Part shown: positions 28,048 to 37,327 of the stretch, piece by piece
Layout: each line of letters begins with the position of its first letter
Position numbering within the stretch: the first letter of the stretch is position 1
From: Anabaena sphaerica FACHB-251
Lineage (GTDB): Bacteria > Cyanobacteriota > Cyanobacteriia > Cyanobacteriales > Nostocaceae
Assembly (NCBI RefSeq): GCF_014696825.1
Contig: NZ_JACJQU010000014.1
Coordinates: 1 to 64,000 of the forward strand
Length of the DNA: 64,000 bases
Direction: 5' to 3'
The notes under the pieces: generated by a model
The model's input: the letters and a program-made list of their open reading frames with translations, nothing else
What the model was told of the DNA's origin: nothing
The model's database searches: none
Made by a program: the position numbers and the translations under genes

Positions 28048-28079
28048 TTGTCAGAATCATAATATCCTGATTCAGACAA
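28048..28079. repeat. short palindrome of the CAGGAT family
   Basis: TTGTCAGAATCA followed, after a few bases, by TCCTGATTCAGACAA: the outer ends of the larger repeat joined back to back, between the Uma2 gene and the convergent small membrane protein gene. It could act as a two-way terminator. Confidence 0.75.
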
Positions 28080-28085
28080 TCATTA

Positions 28086-28283
28086 TTAAAATGTCCCTTT
28101 AAATGCTGCATAACTAAGGGTAATAATAATTGGTAAAATGATAGAAATAGCAATGATCAATCCTGTTTTACCAAAGCGAATTTCTTGACCATCCGCTTTA
28201 AAAAGAGCAATTACAGCAGCAGTGGCCATAAAAATCCAAAGAAATCCAAAGACGATAAAGATGGTAAATGTTGAGTTATTCAT
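28086..28283 (-). CDS. small two-helix membrane protein
   Basis: 65 residues. Two hydrophobic helices (FTIFIVFGFLWIFMATAAVI and LIIAISIILPIIITLSYAA) are separated by a short charged loop (ALFKADGQEIRFGKTG). No family recognised. The clean start, good hydrophobic pattern and lack of an overlapping gene support it as real. It is convergent with the Uma2 gene. Confidence 0.6.
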   Translation of the reverse strand: MNNSTFTIFIVFGFLWIFMATAAVIALFKADGQEIRFGKTGLIIAISIILPIIITLSYAAFKGTF

Positions 28284-28879
28284 ACATTATATATTTTATT
28301 TGTGGTGTACTAATATTTTAATTTGTCTGAATCAGGATGTCCAGGATTTTAGGATTTACAGGATGTTGTTTGAAAGTCTCATGTTTTGAATTTTGATTGT
28401 CCATCTTTATCTGTGTTTATCTGCGTTTATCTGCGTTCAATTATTCTAGTATTACTGTTAAATTACTTTTTTTAAACGAACCACAGAGACACAGAGGACA
28501 CAGAGAAAAATATCAGTTATTAAAATGATGTAATGATGTACTGATCTTGTAATTTGTCAGAATCAGGATGTCCAGGATGATAGGATTAACAGGATGTTGC
28601 TGAATGATTGTTTGTGAGGATGTTGGGTATTTTCAGGATGTTTTTTGATAATTTTATTTAAATGATTATAAACCATCTAAAAATTACCATCCTGTTCATC
28701 CTAAAATCCTGGATATCCTGATTCTGACAAATACAACCTTCATCACCAACAAACAATCTAAAAATTACCATCCTGTAAATCTTTAAATCCCGGACATCCT
28801 GATTCAGATAATACCTTTGACAGATGAATAGGTATAGACTCAGCATCTAAAATATCAAAGCCCGATTGATACCAAAAGT
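28284..28879. repeat. 596-bp gap filled with nested palindromic repeats
   Basis: Four CAGGAT-type arms: 28323-28365 and 28554-28596 in forward orientation, 28688-28730 and 28769-28810 inverted. Between them are the other common intergenic phrases, TATCTGCGTTTATCTGCG (about 28418-28436) and GAACCACAGAGACACAGAGG (about 28479-28498). A short frame at 28658-28846 is repeat sequence and was not called. The promoter of the P-type ATPase gene probably lies in the last 70 bp. Confidence 0.85.
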
Positions 28880-31696
28880 ATGAATTCCAACTTTCATATT
28901 TGGACGCTGACACCTACAGATGTCTACAAGACACTAACAACAACTCCCCAAGGTATCAGCGAGGCAGAAGCTAATTTAAGATTAAAACAATTTGGTTATA
29001 ATGAACTTCCCGAACCACAAACACGCCCTTTAATACTCCGTTTCACTGACCAATTAACCCATTTTATGGCGTTGCTGTTGTGGGTAGCGGGAATATTAGC
29101 TTTTATTTCCCAAACGCCGGAATTAGGTTGGGCAATTTGGGCAGTAATTTGGATTAATGCTATTTTTAGTTTTTGGCAGGAATATCAAGCCGAAAAAGCT
29201 TTATCAGCTTTAAAAAAAATCTTACCTTCCCAAGCCAAAGTTTATCGTGATGGAAAATTATCTGTAATTGCTGCCCGTGAATTAGTTAGCGGCGATGTCA
29301 TGCAGTTGGAAGAAGGTGATAAAATCTCCGCTGATGCGAGACTTATTGAAAGTCAATCTTTATATGTAGATGCTTCCGTACTCACAGGGGAATCTTTGCC
29401 CGTTCCCCGTATTAGCGAACCTGTCACCGCCGCAAATATCCATGCTTCTGAAGCCAGTAATTTAGTATTTGCAGGTTCTACTGTAGCTGCTGGTCGAGGA
29501 CTGGCGGTAGTATATGCCACAGGCACGCATACAGAATTTGGTCAAGTAGCCCATCTTACAGCCCATGTGCAGCGGGAAGCCAGCACTTTAGAAGTGCAGA
29601 TTTCTAGGGTGGTTCACATCATTACTATCATTGCGTTGAGTATGGGGGTGGTGATATTTTTATTAACTAAGTTGCTGGTGGGAATGCAACTGAAGGAAAG
29701 TTTCATTTTTGCCATTGGGATTATTGTGGCATTTGTCCCCGAAGGTTTACTACCTACTGTGAGTTTAGCCTTAGCAATTGGTGTTAGGCGCATGGCCAGA
29801 AAAAATGCTTTGGTGCGGCGTTTGTCTGCGGTGGAAACTCTGAGTGCAACCACTGTTATTTGCACTGACAAAACCGGGACTTTGACGAAAAATGAAATGA
29901 CTGTCCGCCAATTGTGGATTCCTAATACTAATATTAATGTGACTGGGGTGGGTTATGAGCCGAAGGGGGAAGTGGAAATTACCTCTAGTGAAAATCAGTC
30001 TCAGGTGCGGTTAATGTTGGCTGGTGCGGCGCTTTGTTCTAATGCGCGGTTAAATCATCCGGCTAATTCTCATCAATGGCAAGCTGTGGGTGATCCTACG
30101 GAAGCGGCGTTATTGGTGGCTGCTATTAAGGCGGGGTTGAAGTTGGAGGAGTTGCAACAGCAAGCATCAAGAGTTCGGGAAATTCCTTTTGATTCTCACC
30201 GAAGGATGATGACGGTTTTGTTAGCAGGTAATTTAGGGTTAGATGATGTTGAAAATTCCCAATATTTGATTTTTACTAAGGGTGCGCCTTTAGATGTGTT
30301 GCAGCATTCGCGGTATTTATGGCATTCGGGGGAAAAGCTGGAATTAACGGAAACTCAGCGCGAGGAAGTTGTGACGGCTAATGATCAATTGGCTAGTCAA
30401 GGTTATCGTGTTTTAGGGGTGGCTACAAGGCAAGGTGGGGGGGAATTAAATCAGCTAGATAATAATTTGTTAGAACAGGATTTGACTTTTTTGGGTTTGG
30501 TGGCGATGATTGATCCACCACGTCCAGAAGTTGCGGATGCCATTTCTCTTTGTCATCGTGCCGGCATTCAAGTTACTATGATTACAGGTGATTATGGGTT
30601 AACAGCCGCTGCGATCGCCCAACGTATTGGTTTAGCAAACGGTAAACCCAGAATTATCACCGGAGAACAATTAGGACACCTTTCTGATACGCAATTACGG
30701 CAAATCATCCACAAGCACAAAACCGGGTTAGTATTTGCCAGGGTGATGCCAGAACAGAAACTCAGGTTAGTTGAAGCCTATAAAACCCTTGGTCATATCG
30801 TCGCTGTCACTGGTGATGGTGTTAACGATGCCCCCGCTTTACGCGCTGCCAATATCGGCATTGCAATGGGAATTAGCGGTACAGATGTTGCCCGTGAAGC
30901 TGCGGATATTGTTCTCATAGATGATAACTTTGCCACTATCGTGTCTGCAATTGAACAGGGTAGGGCGGTGTATCAAAACATCCGCAAATTCATGACTTAT
31001 ATTCTCTCCTCCAACATGGCCGAGTTTCTACCTTTCCTAGCAATGGTGTTTTTGAAAATACCCCCAGCACTGGTAATTTTGCAAATTTTAGCTATTGACT
31101 TAGGTACAGATATGTTACCTGCATTGGCATTAGGGGCAGAAAAACCGGAAACTGGTTCAATGGAGTTACCACCCCGAAAAAAATCCCAAGCACTGTTAGA
31201 TTTACCTTTATTGCTGCGTGCTTACTGCTTTTTAGGACTGCTGGAAGGTTTAGCTGGTATGGCAGGATTTTTCTTTGTTTGGTGGACAAATGGTTATAAC
31301 CTTCCACAATTACAAGCACTTAGTCCTAGTATTTTATCACACTCAGCTAATGCGGCGACAATGGCGATTTATCACCAAGCAACGACAATGACTTTAGCCG
31401 TTATTGTAGCTTGTCAAGATGGTAACGTTTTTGCTTGTCGTTCGGAACGGTTTTCAATTTTGCGTTTGGGATTTTTTACTAACCGTTTAATTTGGGCAGG
31501 AATTGCGGTGGAATGGTTATTAATTCTCTCTATTATCTATTCTCCTACTCTGCAAAAAATCTTCTCGACAGCAGCTTTAAAACCATCTTATTTATTGATG
31601 TTATTGTTTTGTCCACCGTTAATTTTAATAGCTGACGAATTAAGAAAGCGAATTATTGGCAGAGTCAACCCTCAAACGGAAATTCCCTCTTTATAA
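28880..31696 (+). CDS. P2-type cation-transporting ATPase
   Basis: 938 residues with about ten membrane helices. The cation-ATPase N-terminal domain is at about 10-75; the actuator motif TGES is in DASVLTGESLPV. The M4 ion-site helix is FVPEGLLPTVSLALAIG, the phosphorylated Asp330 is in DKTGTLTKNEM, and TGDGVNDAPAL is the hinge motif. Family members move Ca2+, Na+/K+ or Mg2+; PEGLLP is shared by Ca2+ and Na+ pumps, so the ion cannot be fixed. The long C-terminal half with six helices fits the P2 subgroup. Single gene. Confidence 0.93.
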   Translation: MNSNFHIWTLTPTDVYKTLTTTPQGISEAEANLRLKQFGYNELPEPQTRPLILRFTDQLTHFMALLLWVAGILAFISQTPELGWAIWAVIWINAIFSFWQEYQAEKALSALKKILPSQAKVYRDGKLSVIAARELVSGDVMQLEEGDKISADARLIESQSLYVDASVLTGESLPVPRISEPVTAANIHASEASNLVFAGSTVAAGRGLAVVYATGTHTEFGQVAHLTAHVQREASTLEVQISRVVHIITIIALSMGVVIFLLTKLLVGMQLKESFIFAIGIIVAFVPEGLLPTVSLALAIGVRRMARKNALVRRLSAVETLSATTVICTDKTGTLTKNEMTVRQLWIPNTNINVTGVGYEPKGEVEITSSENQSQVRLMLAGAALCSNARLNHPANSHQWQAVGDPTEAALLVAAIKAGLKLEELQQQASRVREIPFDSHRRMMTVLLAGNLGLDDVENSQYLIFTKGAPLDVLQHSRYLWHSGEKLELTETQREEVVTANDQLASQGYRVLGVATRQGGGELNQLDNNLLEQDLTFLGLVAMIDPPRPEVADAISLCHRAGIQVTMITGDYGLTAAAIAQRIGLANGKPRIITGEQLGHLSDTQLRQIIHKHKTGLVFARVMPEQKLRLVEAYKTLGHIVAVTGDGVNDAPALRAANIGIAMGISGTDVAREAADIVLIDDNFATIVSAIEQGRAVYQNIRKFMTYILSSNMAEFLPFLAMVFLKIPPALVILQILAIDLGTDMLPALALGAEKPETGSMELPPRKKSQALLDLPLLLRAYCFLGLLEGLAGMAGFFFVWWTNGYNLPQLQALSPSILSHSANAATMAIYHQATTMTLAVIVACQDGNVFACRSERFSILRLGFFTNRLIWAGIAVEWLLILSIIYSPTLQKIFSTAALKPSYLLMLLFCPPLILIADELRKRIIGRVNPQTEIPSL

Positions 31697-31736
31697 TATT
31701 TTGTCATACTCATATTTATTTCTAATATAATCATCC

Positions 31737-32288
31737 ATGCTGAAACTTGAAGATATATGTCAAGATGATAGTGGTAAATGAAGTATCATATTATCCAACG
31801 AAGCTGAGTTTTGTTTTAGTGATCAAGATAATCCTCCCAGCGAAGAAACCCTTCAGCTGGCAAAAGATATCATTAGCAAATTAGAGGATGTTTTAAAAGT
31901 TTTGAATGTATAAATCAACCCCTCTCCAAACCTCTCCCCGACGCGGGGAGAGGCTTTGAAACCCCCATTCCCTCGTAGGGAAGGGGGGAAGGGGGGTTAG
32001 GTTACTGAAGATTATTGGTTTCATCTAATACTTTTCAAACAACCTCTTAGATGAACTTGTAGCTAGGTCTCTCAATTACATAGATATTTGGGTTGACAGA
32101 ATCGACCTAATATCGGTCGAAAATATGAGCTTTACGCGATCTTGATGATAACTGGTAATAAAGAAGTTAAACTGGAATTTAACTTCCCACAAGATGAAAT
32201 GTCTGAATGGTGGGTATTGTTTAATATTCTCCACTACAATGAAAAGCTAAGTTACTGGACTGTGTCCTTTGGTCGTAATCAAACTTAA
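31737..32288 (+). pseudogene. remnant of a decayed gene, interrupted by a repeat
   Basis: A frame from ATG 31737 gives 14 codons, an in-frame TGA at 31779, then an acidic stretch (AEFCFSDQDNPPSEETLQL) to a stop at 31911. A repeat block follows (about 31918-32010). A third piece contains ARSLNYIDIWVDRIDLIS, a frame shift around 32110-32125, then ITGNKEVKLEFNFPQDEMS and WWVLFNILHYNEKLSYWTVS to a stop at 32286. Together the pieces look like one protein of about 150 residues broken by a stop, an insertion and a frameshift. No family assigned. Confidence 0.6.
31918..32010. repeat. CCCCTCTCC-type palindromic intergenic repeat
   Basis: Contains CCTCTCCCCGACGCGGGGAGAGG, a strong hairpin of two 9-10 bp arms, followed by GGGAAGGGGGGAAGGGGGG. 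A related hairpin lies at 48862-48890. It is inserted inside the decayed gene. Confidence 0.8.
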
Positions 32289-32302
32289 TTTAACCAATAC
32301 CA

Positions 32303-33100
32303 ATGAATAAAACCAAATTCTTTTATTCTTTCTTTTCCGGATATGAACCACGCGCTAAAACCACTACCAATAGTAGCGAATGGGAATCTCACGTTTTACC
32401 TCATAGTCCCATTGAAGAGTTAGCACCAAATATTTGGCACGTTACAGGAATTTTTCCTAATGAACCTGTTGCACCAAGGGAAATGATCATTTATAAATTA
32501 CCAGATTCTAGCTTATTGATTCATAGTGCTATTTGTTTAGATGAACCCACAATACAACAACTAGAATCTTTAGGTGATCCCAAAATTATGATTATCCCTA
32601 ACCCTATTCATAGACTCGATGCTAAAGTTTATAAACAACGTTATCCTGATTTAATCGTCGTTACCCCCGCAGTCGTTAAACCCTATGCAGAACAAATAGT
32701 TAATGTAGAGGAAATAGCAGAACAATTTCTTCCCCAATACGGTATTACCTGTCATCAACCAGCAGGAATAAACCCCCAAGAATTAGCTTATGAATTACCC
32801 CTACCTACAGGTAAAGCCTTAATTTTCACAGATATTCTCTTTAATCTCACAGATGAATATTTAACCAAATACGTCCCCAAAAATAAATATATACTTTCCT
32901 GGTTAGGTGCAGCAGGTTTTTTTGGGATTACTTTTTTAGGTAAAAGCTTTTTTATGAATGATAGAAAAGCCTATCGTCAATGGTTGGAAAAGTTAGCTGA
33001 TACCGTTCAACCATTACAAATAATTTCCGTTGCACATGGTGAACCCATCACTAATAATTGCCAGCAAAAATTACGAGAAGCTGCTGCACGGTTATTGTAA
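32303..33100 (+). CDS. DUF4336 protein (metallo-beta-lactamase-like)
   Basis: 265 residues. The segment PIEELAPNIWHVTG then a run of strands (LLIHSAICLDEPTIQQLESL, PKIMIIPNPIHRLDAKVYK) matches the DUF4336 family, which resembles the metallo-beta-lactamase fold but lacks the full HxHxDH metal motif; PNPIHRLD and the C-terminal VAHGEPI are the remaining candidate metal ligands. The first 35 residues are polar and variable. Function unknown. It begins 15 bp after the decayed gene. Confidence 0.78.
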   Translation: MNKTKFFYSFFSGYEPRAKTTTNSSEWESHVLPHSPIEELAPNIWHVTGIFPNEPVAPREMIIYKLPDSSLLIHSAICLDEPTIQQLESLGDPKIMIIPNPIHRLDAKVYKQRYPDLIVVTPAVVKPYAEQIVNVEEIAEQFLPQYGITCHQPAGINPQELAYELPLPTGKALIFTDILFNLTDEYLTKYVPKNKYILSWLGAAGFFGITFLGKSFFMNDRKAYRQWLEKLADTVQPLQIISVAHGEPITNNCQQKLREAAARLL

Positions 33101-33148
33101 ACTATTTATTTTCATTTTAAATCCTTGCGTAGCAAGGATTCAAGTTTT

Positions 33149-33337
33149 CTAAATACCTTCTCCCCTATTCAGTCTTTCTTCATGCTTAGTAATTACCCAA
33201 AGTGCATGAATACTTCCAGGAAGCCAACCGAGAAGGGTGAGCAAAATGTTAATGATCAAAGTTGGACTAACACCAACTGTAAGAAATACACCTACCGGGG
33301 GTAAGAATAAACCAAGCAGCAAACGAGTTAATTTCAT
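33149..33337 (-). CDS. YqaE/Pmp3-family small membrane protein
   Basis: 62 residues. Two hydrophobic helices with the family signature LLLGLFLPPVGVFLTVG and ILLTLLGWLPGSIHALWVI. Pmp3/YqaE proteins are linked to salt, osmotic or cold stress and membrane potential in other organisms. Normal length. It is convergent with the DUF4336 gene and upstream of nothing in close range. Confidence 0.88.
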   Translation of the reverse strand: MKLTRLLLGLFLPPVGVFLTVGVSPTLIINILLTLLGWLPGSIHALWVITKHEERLNRGEGI

Positions 33338-33436
33338 GGAATAGTTGCTATTTTTTCAAATGTACTGACATTGATTCTGGAAACCAAATCTAACAATTAA
33401 ATCCATCTTAGGATTTATCTGACGACTATCATCATA

Positions 33437-33823
33437 TTAAGATTCGGTCGTAATATTAGTATTGCTTTGTAATTCCAGATTCCTTTCAGCAAAGTATTTA
33501 CTGATGAATGTATTAGCCAAAGATAGGACTACGGGAGCGAGAATAAAAGCGATAATTCCCTGAACTCTAAACCCAGGAACTAAAACTGATGCTAACCAAA
33601 AACAGATGCCATTGACGACTAAAGAAAATCCACCTAACGTCACAAATGTCAATGGTAAAGATAGGGTAGCGATAATTGGTTTAACTCCACTATTAATTAA
33701 ACCAATAGCTAAAGCCACAATTAAAGCTGCGGGAAAATTGGCGATATCAACACCTGGAAAAATGATATCAACAATTAACAAGCTTAATGCTGTAGCGAGT
33801 GCGGTTAAGAATGTCGCCAACAT
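33437..33823 (-). CDS. phage holin family 4 (YvlD-like) membrane protein
   Basis: 128 residues, four hydrophobic helices. The pattern FPGVDIANFPAALIVALAIG then NSGVKPIIATLSLPLTFVTL matches the PF04020/YvlD family. The name 'phage holin' is historical; chromosomal members are small stress-related membrane proteins with no phage context, and none is seen here. The tail (SKYFAERNLELQSNTNITTE) is polar. Same strand as the YqaE-like gene, 99 bp apart. Confidence 0.87.
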   Translation of the reverse strand: MLATFLTALATALSLLIVDIIFPGVDIANFPAALIVALAIGLINSGVKPIIATLSLPLTFVTLGGFSLVVNGICFWLASVLVPGFRVQGIIAFILAPVVLSLANTFISKYFAERNLELQSNTNITTES

Positions 33824-34132
33824 TATTTTTACCTCTGTAACTTATATGTATATCTTTAAATAAAATTGCAGTTTTCACCTCTATTGATAGATAGGATTGT
33901 CAGTATATCAAAAGGGGGATATTCTAAAATACAGAGTCACTGAACAGCAATATACCCGACTTTTTGAAGAAGTAAGGGATCTAAAACCCTGAATTTTTAC
34001 CATCAACAGGACTTATGCAACTGGCATATTAGTAGGGTGCGTCAGATGTGAAAAATCTGTTTATTGAAAGGTTTGATGCAGTCTGAAGCACCCGACGAGA
34101 GATGTTTGATGTGGCACTTGCGTAAGTCTTAA
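33824..34132. other. 309-bp gap ending in a MITE-like element
   Basis: The left 185 bp is AT-rich with the promoter side of the holin-like gene; a phrase GAAGTAAGGGATCT (about 33969) is half of the AAGTCGGGGATCT repeat family. The right 121 bp is the inverted-repeat element described separately. Confidence 0.6.
34009..34129. mobile_element. MITE-like element, copy 1 (about 121 bp)
   Basis: Begins GGACTTATGCAACTGGCAT and ends CTTGCGTAAGTCT, giving imperfect terminal inverted repeats. The reverse complement of 46302-46423 matches it along almost the whole length, including TAGTAGGGTGC, CTGTTTA, TGCAGTCTGA and AGAGATGTTTGAT. It has no open reading frame. It sits 3 bp after the stop codon of the leftward ferredoxin gene. 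Confidence 0.85.
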
Positions 34133-34462
34133 TCAAATAGGATTCCTATAGTAAAGGGAGGATTTATATAAAAATTGTTCTTGGTGAGTTTCCAAAACAC
34201 AATGAGATAAGGGATAAGTTACACAGGTAACGACATAACCAGCTTCTATTTCCTGGGGACGGAGAAATTTTTGCTCACTTTGATCAATTTCACCGCTGAT
34301 GAGTTTAGCGACACAAGCTGAACATTCCCCTTGTTTACAACCTGATGGTAAACGCATACCCGCTTCTTCTGCTATGTCAATTATATATTGATCATCTGGT
34401 ATGGGAATTGTCCGATCTAATCCTAATTTTTCGTTAATGAATCTAACTTGATAAACTGTCAT
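34133..34462 (-). CDS. plant-type [2Fe-2S] ferredoxin
   Basis: 109 residues. Carries one-electron equivalents in the soluble phase. The cluster ligands are CKQGECSAC plus a fourth Cys in GYVVTCVTYP. The end (ETHQEQFLYKSSLYYRNPI) is longer than in the photosynthetic PetF (about 98 residues) and in the heterocyst FdxH, and the loop before the first Cys is Pro-Ser-Gly. This is therefore a variant ferredoxin, not the main photosynthetic one. The MITE-like element abuts its stop, so the last residues may be recent. Confidence 0.92.
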   Translation of the reverse strand: MTVYQVRFINEKLGLDRTIPIPDDQYIIDIAEEAGMRLPSGCKQGECSACVAKLISGEIDQSEQKFLRPQEIEAGYVVTCVTYPLSHCVLETHQEQFLYKSSLYYRNPI

Positions 34463-34601
34463 ATCAATTGTGGATTTTTTTATTGAGGTGAAGATATGAT
34501 TTTTTCACGCAGAGACGCAGGGAGAATTAAAGAAAAACTTTCTTTGTGTCTACCCTGCAGGATCTCCTGACGGAGATTGCATCTTTGCGTGATATTTTCT
34601 T

Positions 34602-36761
34602 CTACTGTTTGACTGCTTTCATTGATAAACCAATGCGTTTTAATTTTTCATTGATTTCTAAGACTTGAACTTTTACAACTTGTCCAACTTTGACGATTTT
34701 ATTGGGATCATCCACAAATCTATCTGCTAGTTGGGATATATGTACTAATCCATCTTGATGTACACCGATATCAACAAATGCCCCAAAATTAGCAACGTTG
34801 GTAACTATTCCTTCTAGTTCCATTCCTACGCTTAAATCTCTAATTTCTTTTATTCCCTCTTTGAATGTCGCATACTTAAATTCTGCACGGGGATCTCTTC
34901 CTGGTTTTTCTAGTTCGCTGAGAATGTCGCGCAGTGTTGGTTCTCCGATGGTGTCGGTGACGTATTTTCTTAAGTTTGTCTTTTTCAGTCTTTCGGCTAT
35001 TTGTGTGACTTGATTTAATGGTACTTGTAAATCAGTCGCTATCGATTGTACAAGTGAGTAACTTTCTGGATGGACTGCGGTGTTATCTAAGGGGTTTTCT
35101 CCATCTCGAATTCTTAAAAAACCTGCTGCTTGTTCAAAGGCTTTGGGTCCTAATTTTGCTACTTTTAACAATTGTTTACGATTTTTGAAAGCACCGTTTT
35201 GGTTGCGATAGGCGATAATGTTGTTAGCGACTGTGGGCGTTATCCCTGAAACAAAGGTCAGCAATTCTTTGGAAGCGGTGTTTAAATCTACTCCGACATA
35301 ATTAACGCAACTTTCTACGGTTTCATCAAGTTTCTTTTTCAGCAATTTTTGATCAACGTCGTGTTGATATTGTCCGACTCCAATTGATTTGGGATCGATT
35401 TTTACTAATTCCGCTAATGGGTCTTGTAATCTTCTACCAATACTAATTGCACCTCTGACAGTAACATCTAATTCAGGAAACTCTTCTAGTGCCACTTTGC
35501 TGGCTGAATATATGGAAGCACCAGATTCATTTACCATGACTTTAACTGGTTTACGTTCGCAATTTGCTAATACTTCTGCGACAAATTCATCTGTTTCACG
35601 GGATGCTGTTCCGTTCCCAATGGCTATTAATTCAATTTTGTATTTTTCGATTAAGTTTTTGATGGTTTGCGCTGCTTTTTTCCGTTGTTCGGCTGCTTGG
35701 TGCGGAAATACGGCTTGATATTCTAAGAATTGACCCGTTTGATCCAAAACGGCAACTTTACACCCAGTCCTAAAACCTGGATCTAGGGCTAAGGTTGGTT
35801 TCATTCCTGCGGGTGCGGATAGCAATAATTCCCGCAAGTTTGTTTCAAAGGTTTTGATAGATTCGATGTCAGAATATGTTTTTTTCTCAGAAATTACTTC
35901 ACCGATCAGAGAGATTTTCATTAAGCGGTTAAAAGCATCTTTTAACATCGGTTGATAAAAATCTCGAATTGTTCTAACTTTGGTTTTAATTTCTTGGGAT
36001 TCTAAGTATGATAGAACAAAATCTTCATCAAAAGCAATTTCAAAGTTTAAGATTTTCTCAGCTTCACCCCGACACAAAGCCAGCATATTATGGGGGGCGA
36101 TGTTTTTAACTTTGATTTGATAGTTACGGTACATTTCAAATTTGGTTGTACCTTCGGGATGTTCATCTTTAATACGGGAAATAAACACACCTTCTGCTAA
36201 CAAATAATCCCGTAAATAGGCGCGTAATTCTGCTTTTTCGGCAACTTCTTCGGCTAAGATATCTGATGCGCCTTTTAATGCTTCTTCGGCAGTTTTTACA
36301 CCTTTTTCTTCAGAAACATACTTTGCGGCTTCTATTGCTAATTCCGCTGATACACCATTTTTAACATTTAATGATTTAATAAATGCTGCTAAAGGTTCTA
36401 GTCCTTTCTCTCTAGCGATAGTGGCACGAGTGCGACGTTTTGGTTTATATGGTAGGTATAAATCCTCAAGTTCTGTTTTTTGCAGACAAGAGGCGATTTT
36501 CTGTTGTAGTTCGTCTGTGAGTTTATCTTGTTGGGCGATCGCATTTAAAATCACCTGCTTCCTTTCTTCTAATTCTGTTAAGTATGTATGCCTATCAGCT
36601 AAGTCCCGCAACTGCACTTCATTCATCTCGTTCGTGCGTTCTTTGCGGTAACGTGCAATAAAGGGAATTGTCGCACCCTCAGCTAAGAGTTCCAGCGCGT
36701 TTTGCACCTGATGGGGTTTAAGTTCTAGTTCAGTTGCTAGTAGTTGAGGAATGTTCAACAT
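34602..36761 (-). CDS. tex: Tex-family RNA-binding transcription accessory protein
   Basis: 719 residues, normal length. An N-terminal helical Tex domain (PHQVQNALELLAEGATIPFIARYRKERT) is followed by a YqgF/RNase H-like domain (LALDPGFRTGCKVAVLD), a helix-hairpin-helix pair (SVNYVGVDLNTAS, VSGITPTVANNIIAYR) and a C-terminal S1 domain (VGMELEGIVTNVANFGAFVDIG, given in part). Tex binds nucleic acids and affects transcription in other bacteria. Single gene. Confidence 0.95.
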   Translation of the reverse strand: MLNIPQLLATELELKPHQVQNALELLAEGATIPFIARYRKERTNEMNEVQLRDLADRHTYLTELEERKQVILNAIAQQDKLTDELQQKIASCLQKTELEDLYLPYKPKRRTRATIAREKGLEPLAAFIKSLNVKNGVSAELAIEAAKYVSEEKGVKTAEEALKGASDILAEEVAEKAELRAYLRDYLLAEGVFISRIKDEHPEGTTKFEMYRNYQIKVKNIAPHNMLALCRGEAEKILNFEIAFDEDFVLSYLESQEIKTKVRTIRDFYQPMLKDAFNRLMKISLIGEVISEKKTYSDIESIKTFETNLRELLLSAPAGMKPTLALDPGFRTGCKVAVLDQTGQFLEYQAVFPHQAAEQRKKAAQTIKNLIEKYKIELIAIGNGTASRETDEFVAEVLANCERKPVKVMVNESGASIYSASKVALEEFPELDVTVRGAISIGRRLQDPLAELVKIDPKSIGVGQYQHDVDQKLLKKKLDETVESCVNYVGVDLNTASKELLTFVSGITPTVANNIIAYRNQNGAFKNRKQLLKVAKLGPKAFEQAAGFLRIRDGENPLDNTAVHPESYSLVQSIATDLQVPLNQVTQIAERLKKTNLRKYVTDTIGEPTLRDILSELEKPGRDPRAEFKYATFKEGIKEIRDLSVGMELEGIVTNVANFGAFVDIGVHQDGLVHISQLADRFVDDPNKIVKVGQVVKVQVLEINEKLKRIGLSMKAVKQ

Positions 36762-37000
36762 TAGGTGTTTCAGTTAAAAATGCTACTCAAAAAGGTAATA
36801 TGCTAGATCAGTATGCTAGTACAAGCCCGGAAACTCAGATAATTTACCAAATAATTACCTCATCTGAACCGATTCATATCCTAAGTTTAAACAAAGTATT
36901 GTGAGGAAAACATACTTAAGTGTATAATCAATTCTTATTTCCAATATAGGTTGAAACTATAGCTTTCAACCATTAGGCTGTTAGTTCAGGATTTAGTAAA

Positions 37001-37210
37001 ATGCCTTTGTTTTTTCTGATTCCATTATTTACTGGTTTCATAACTGGTTATTTTTTGAACAAGAAAAATGATGAGATTGCTTATATTGCAGGTGTATTTA
37101 CAGCTGTCACGCTGATTCTGAGCCTCATTTTAGCACCTTGGCAAATTCAGTTGGGTTTGTTAGTTTTTGTACTTTTCGGTAGTAACAAACTGTTGCGGAA
37201 AATTTATTAA
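37001..37210 (+). CDS. small three-helix membrane protein
   Basis: 69 residues, strongly hydrophobic: FFLIPLFTGFITGYFL, then IAYIAGVFTAVTLILSLILA, then IQLGLLVFVLFG, with a basic end (SNKLLRKIY). The positive ends suggest an inner-membrane protein. No family recognised. It is divergent from tex and separated by 239 bp. Confidence 0.6.
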   Translation: MPLFFLIPLFTGFITGYFLNKKNDEIAYIAGVFTAVTLILSLILAPWQIQLGLLVFVLFGSNKLLRKIY

Positions 37211-37327
37211 AAGAACAGAATTCAGGAGTCAGGAGTAATTACAGCAGAAGGCAGGAGGCAGGAATAAAACTGGCTTGGTGTCTGCTTTTAAACTTAAATG
37301 CTGTACCTCATTGATCTGCAATCTGCT

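Noticed and set aside
33437-33823. Prophage, because of a 'phage holin' family gene
   Set aside because: The family name is historical; no other phage gene lies nearby.
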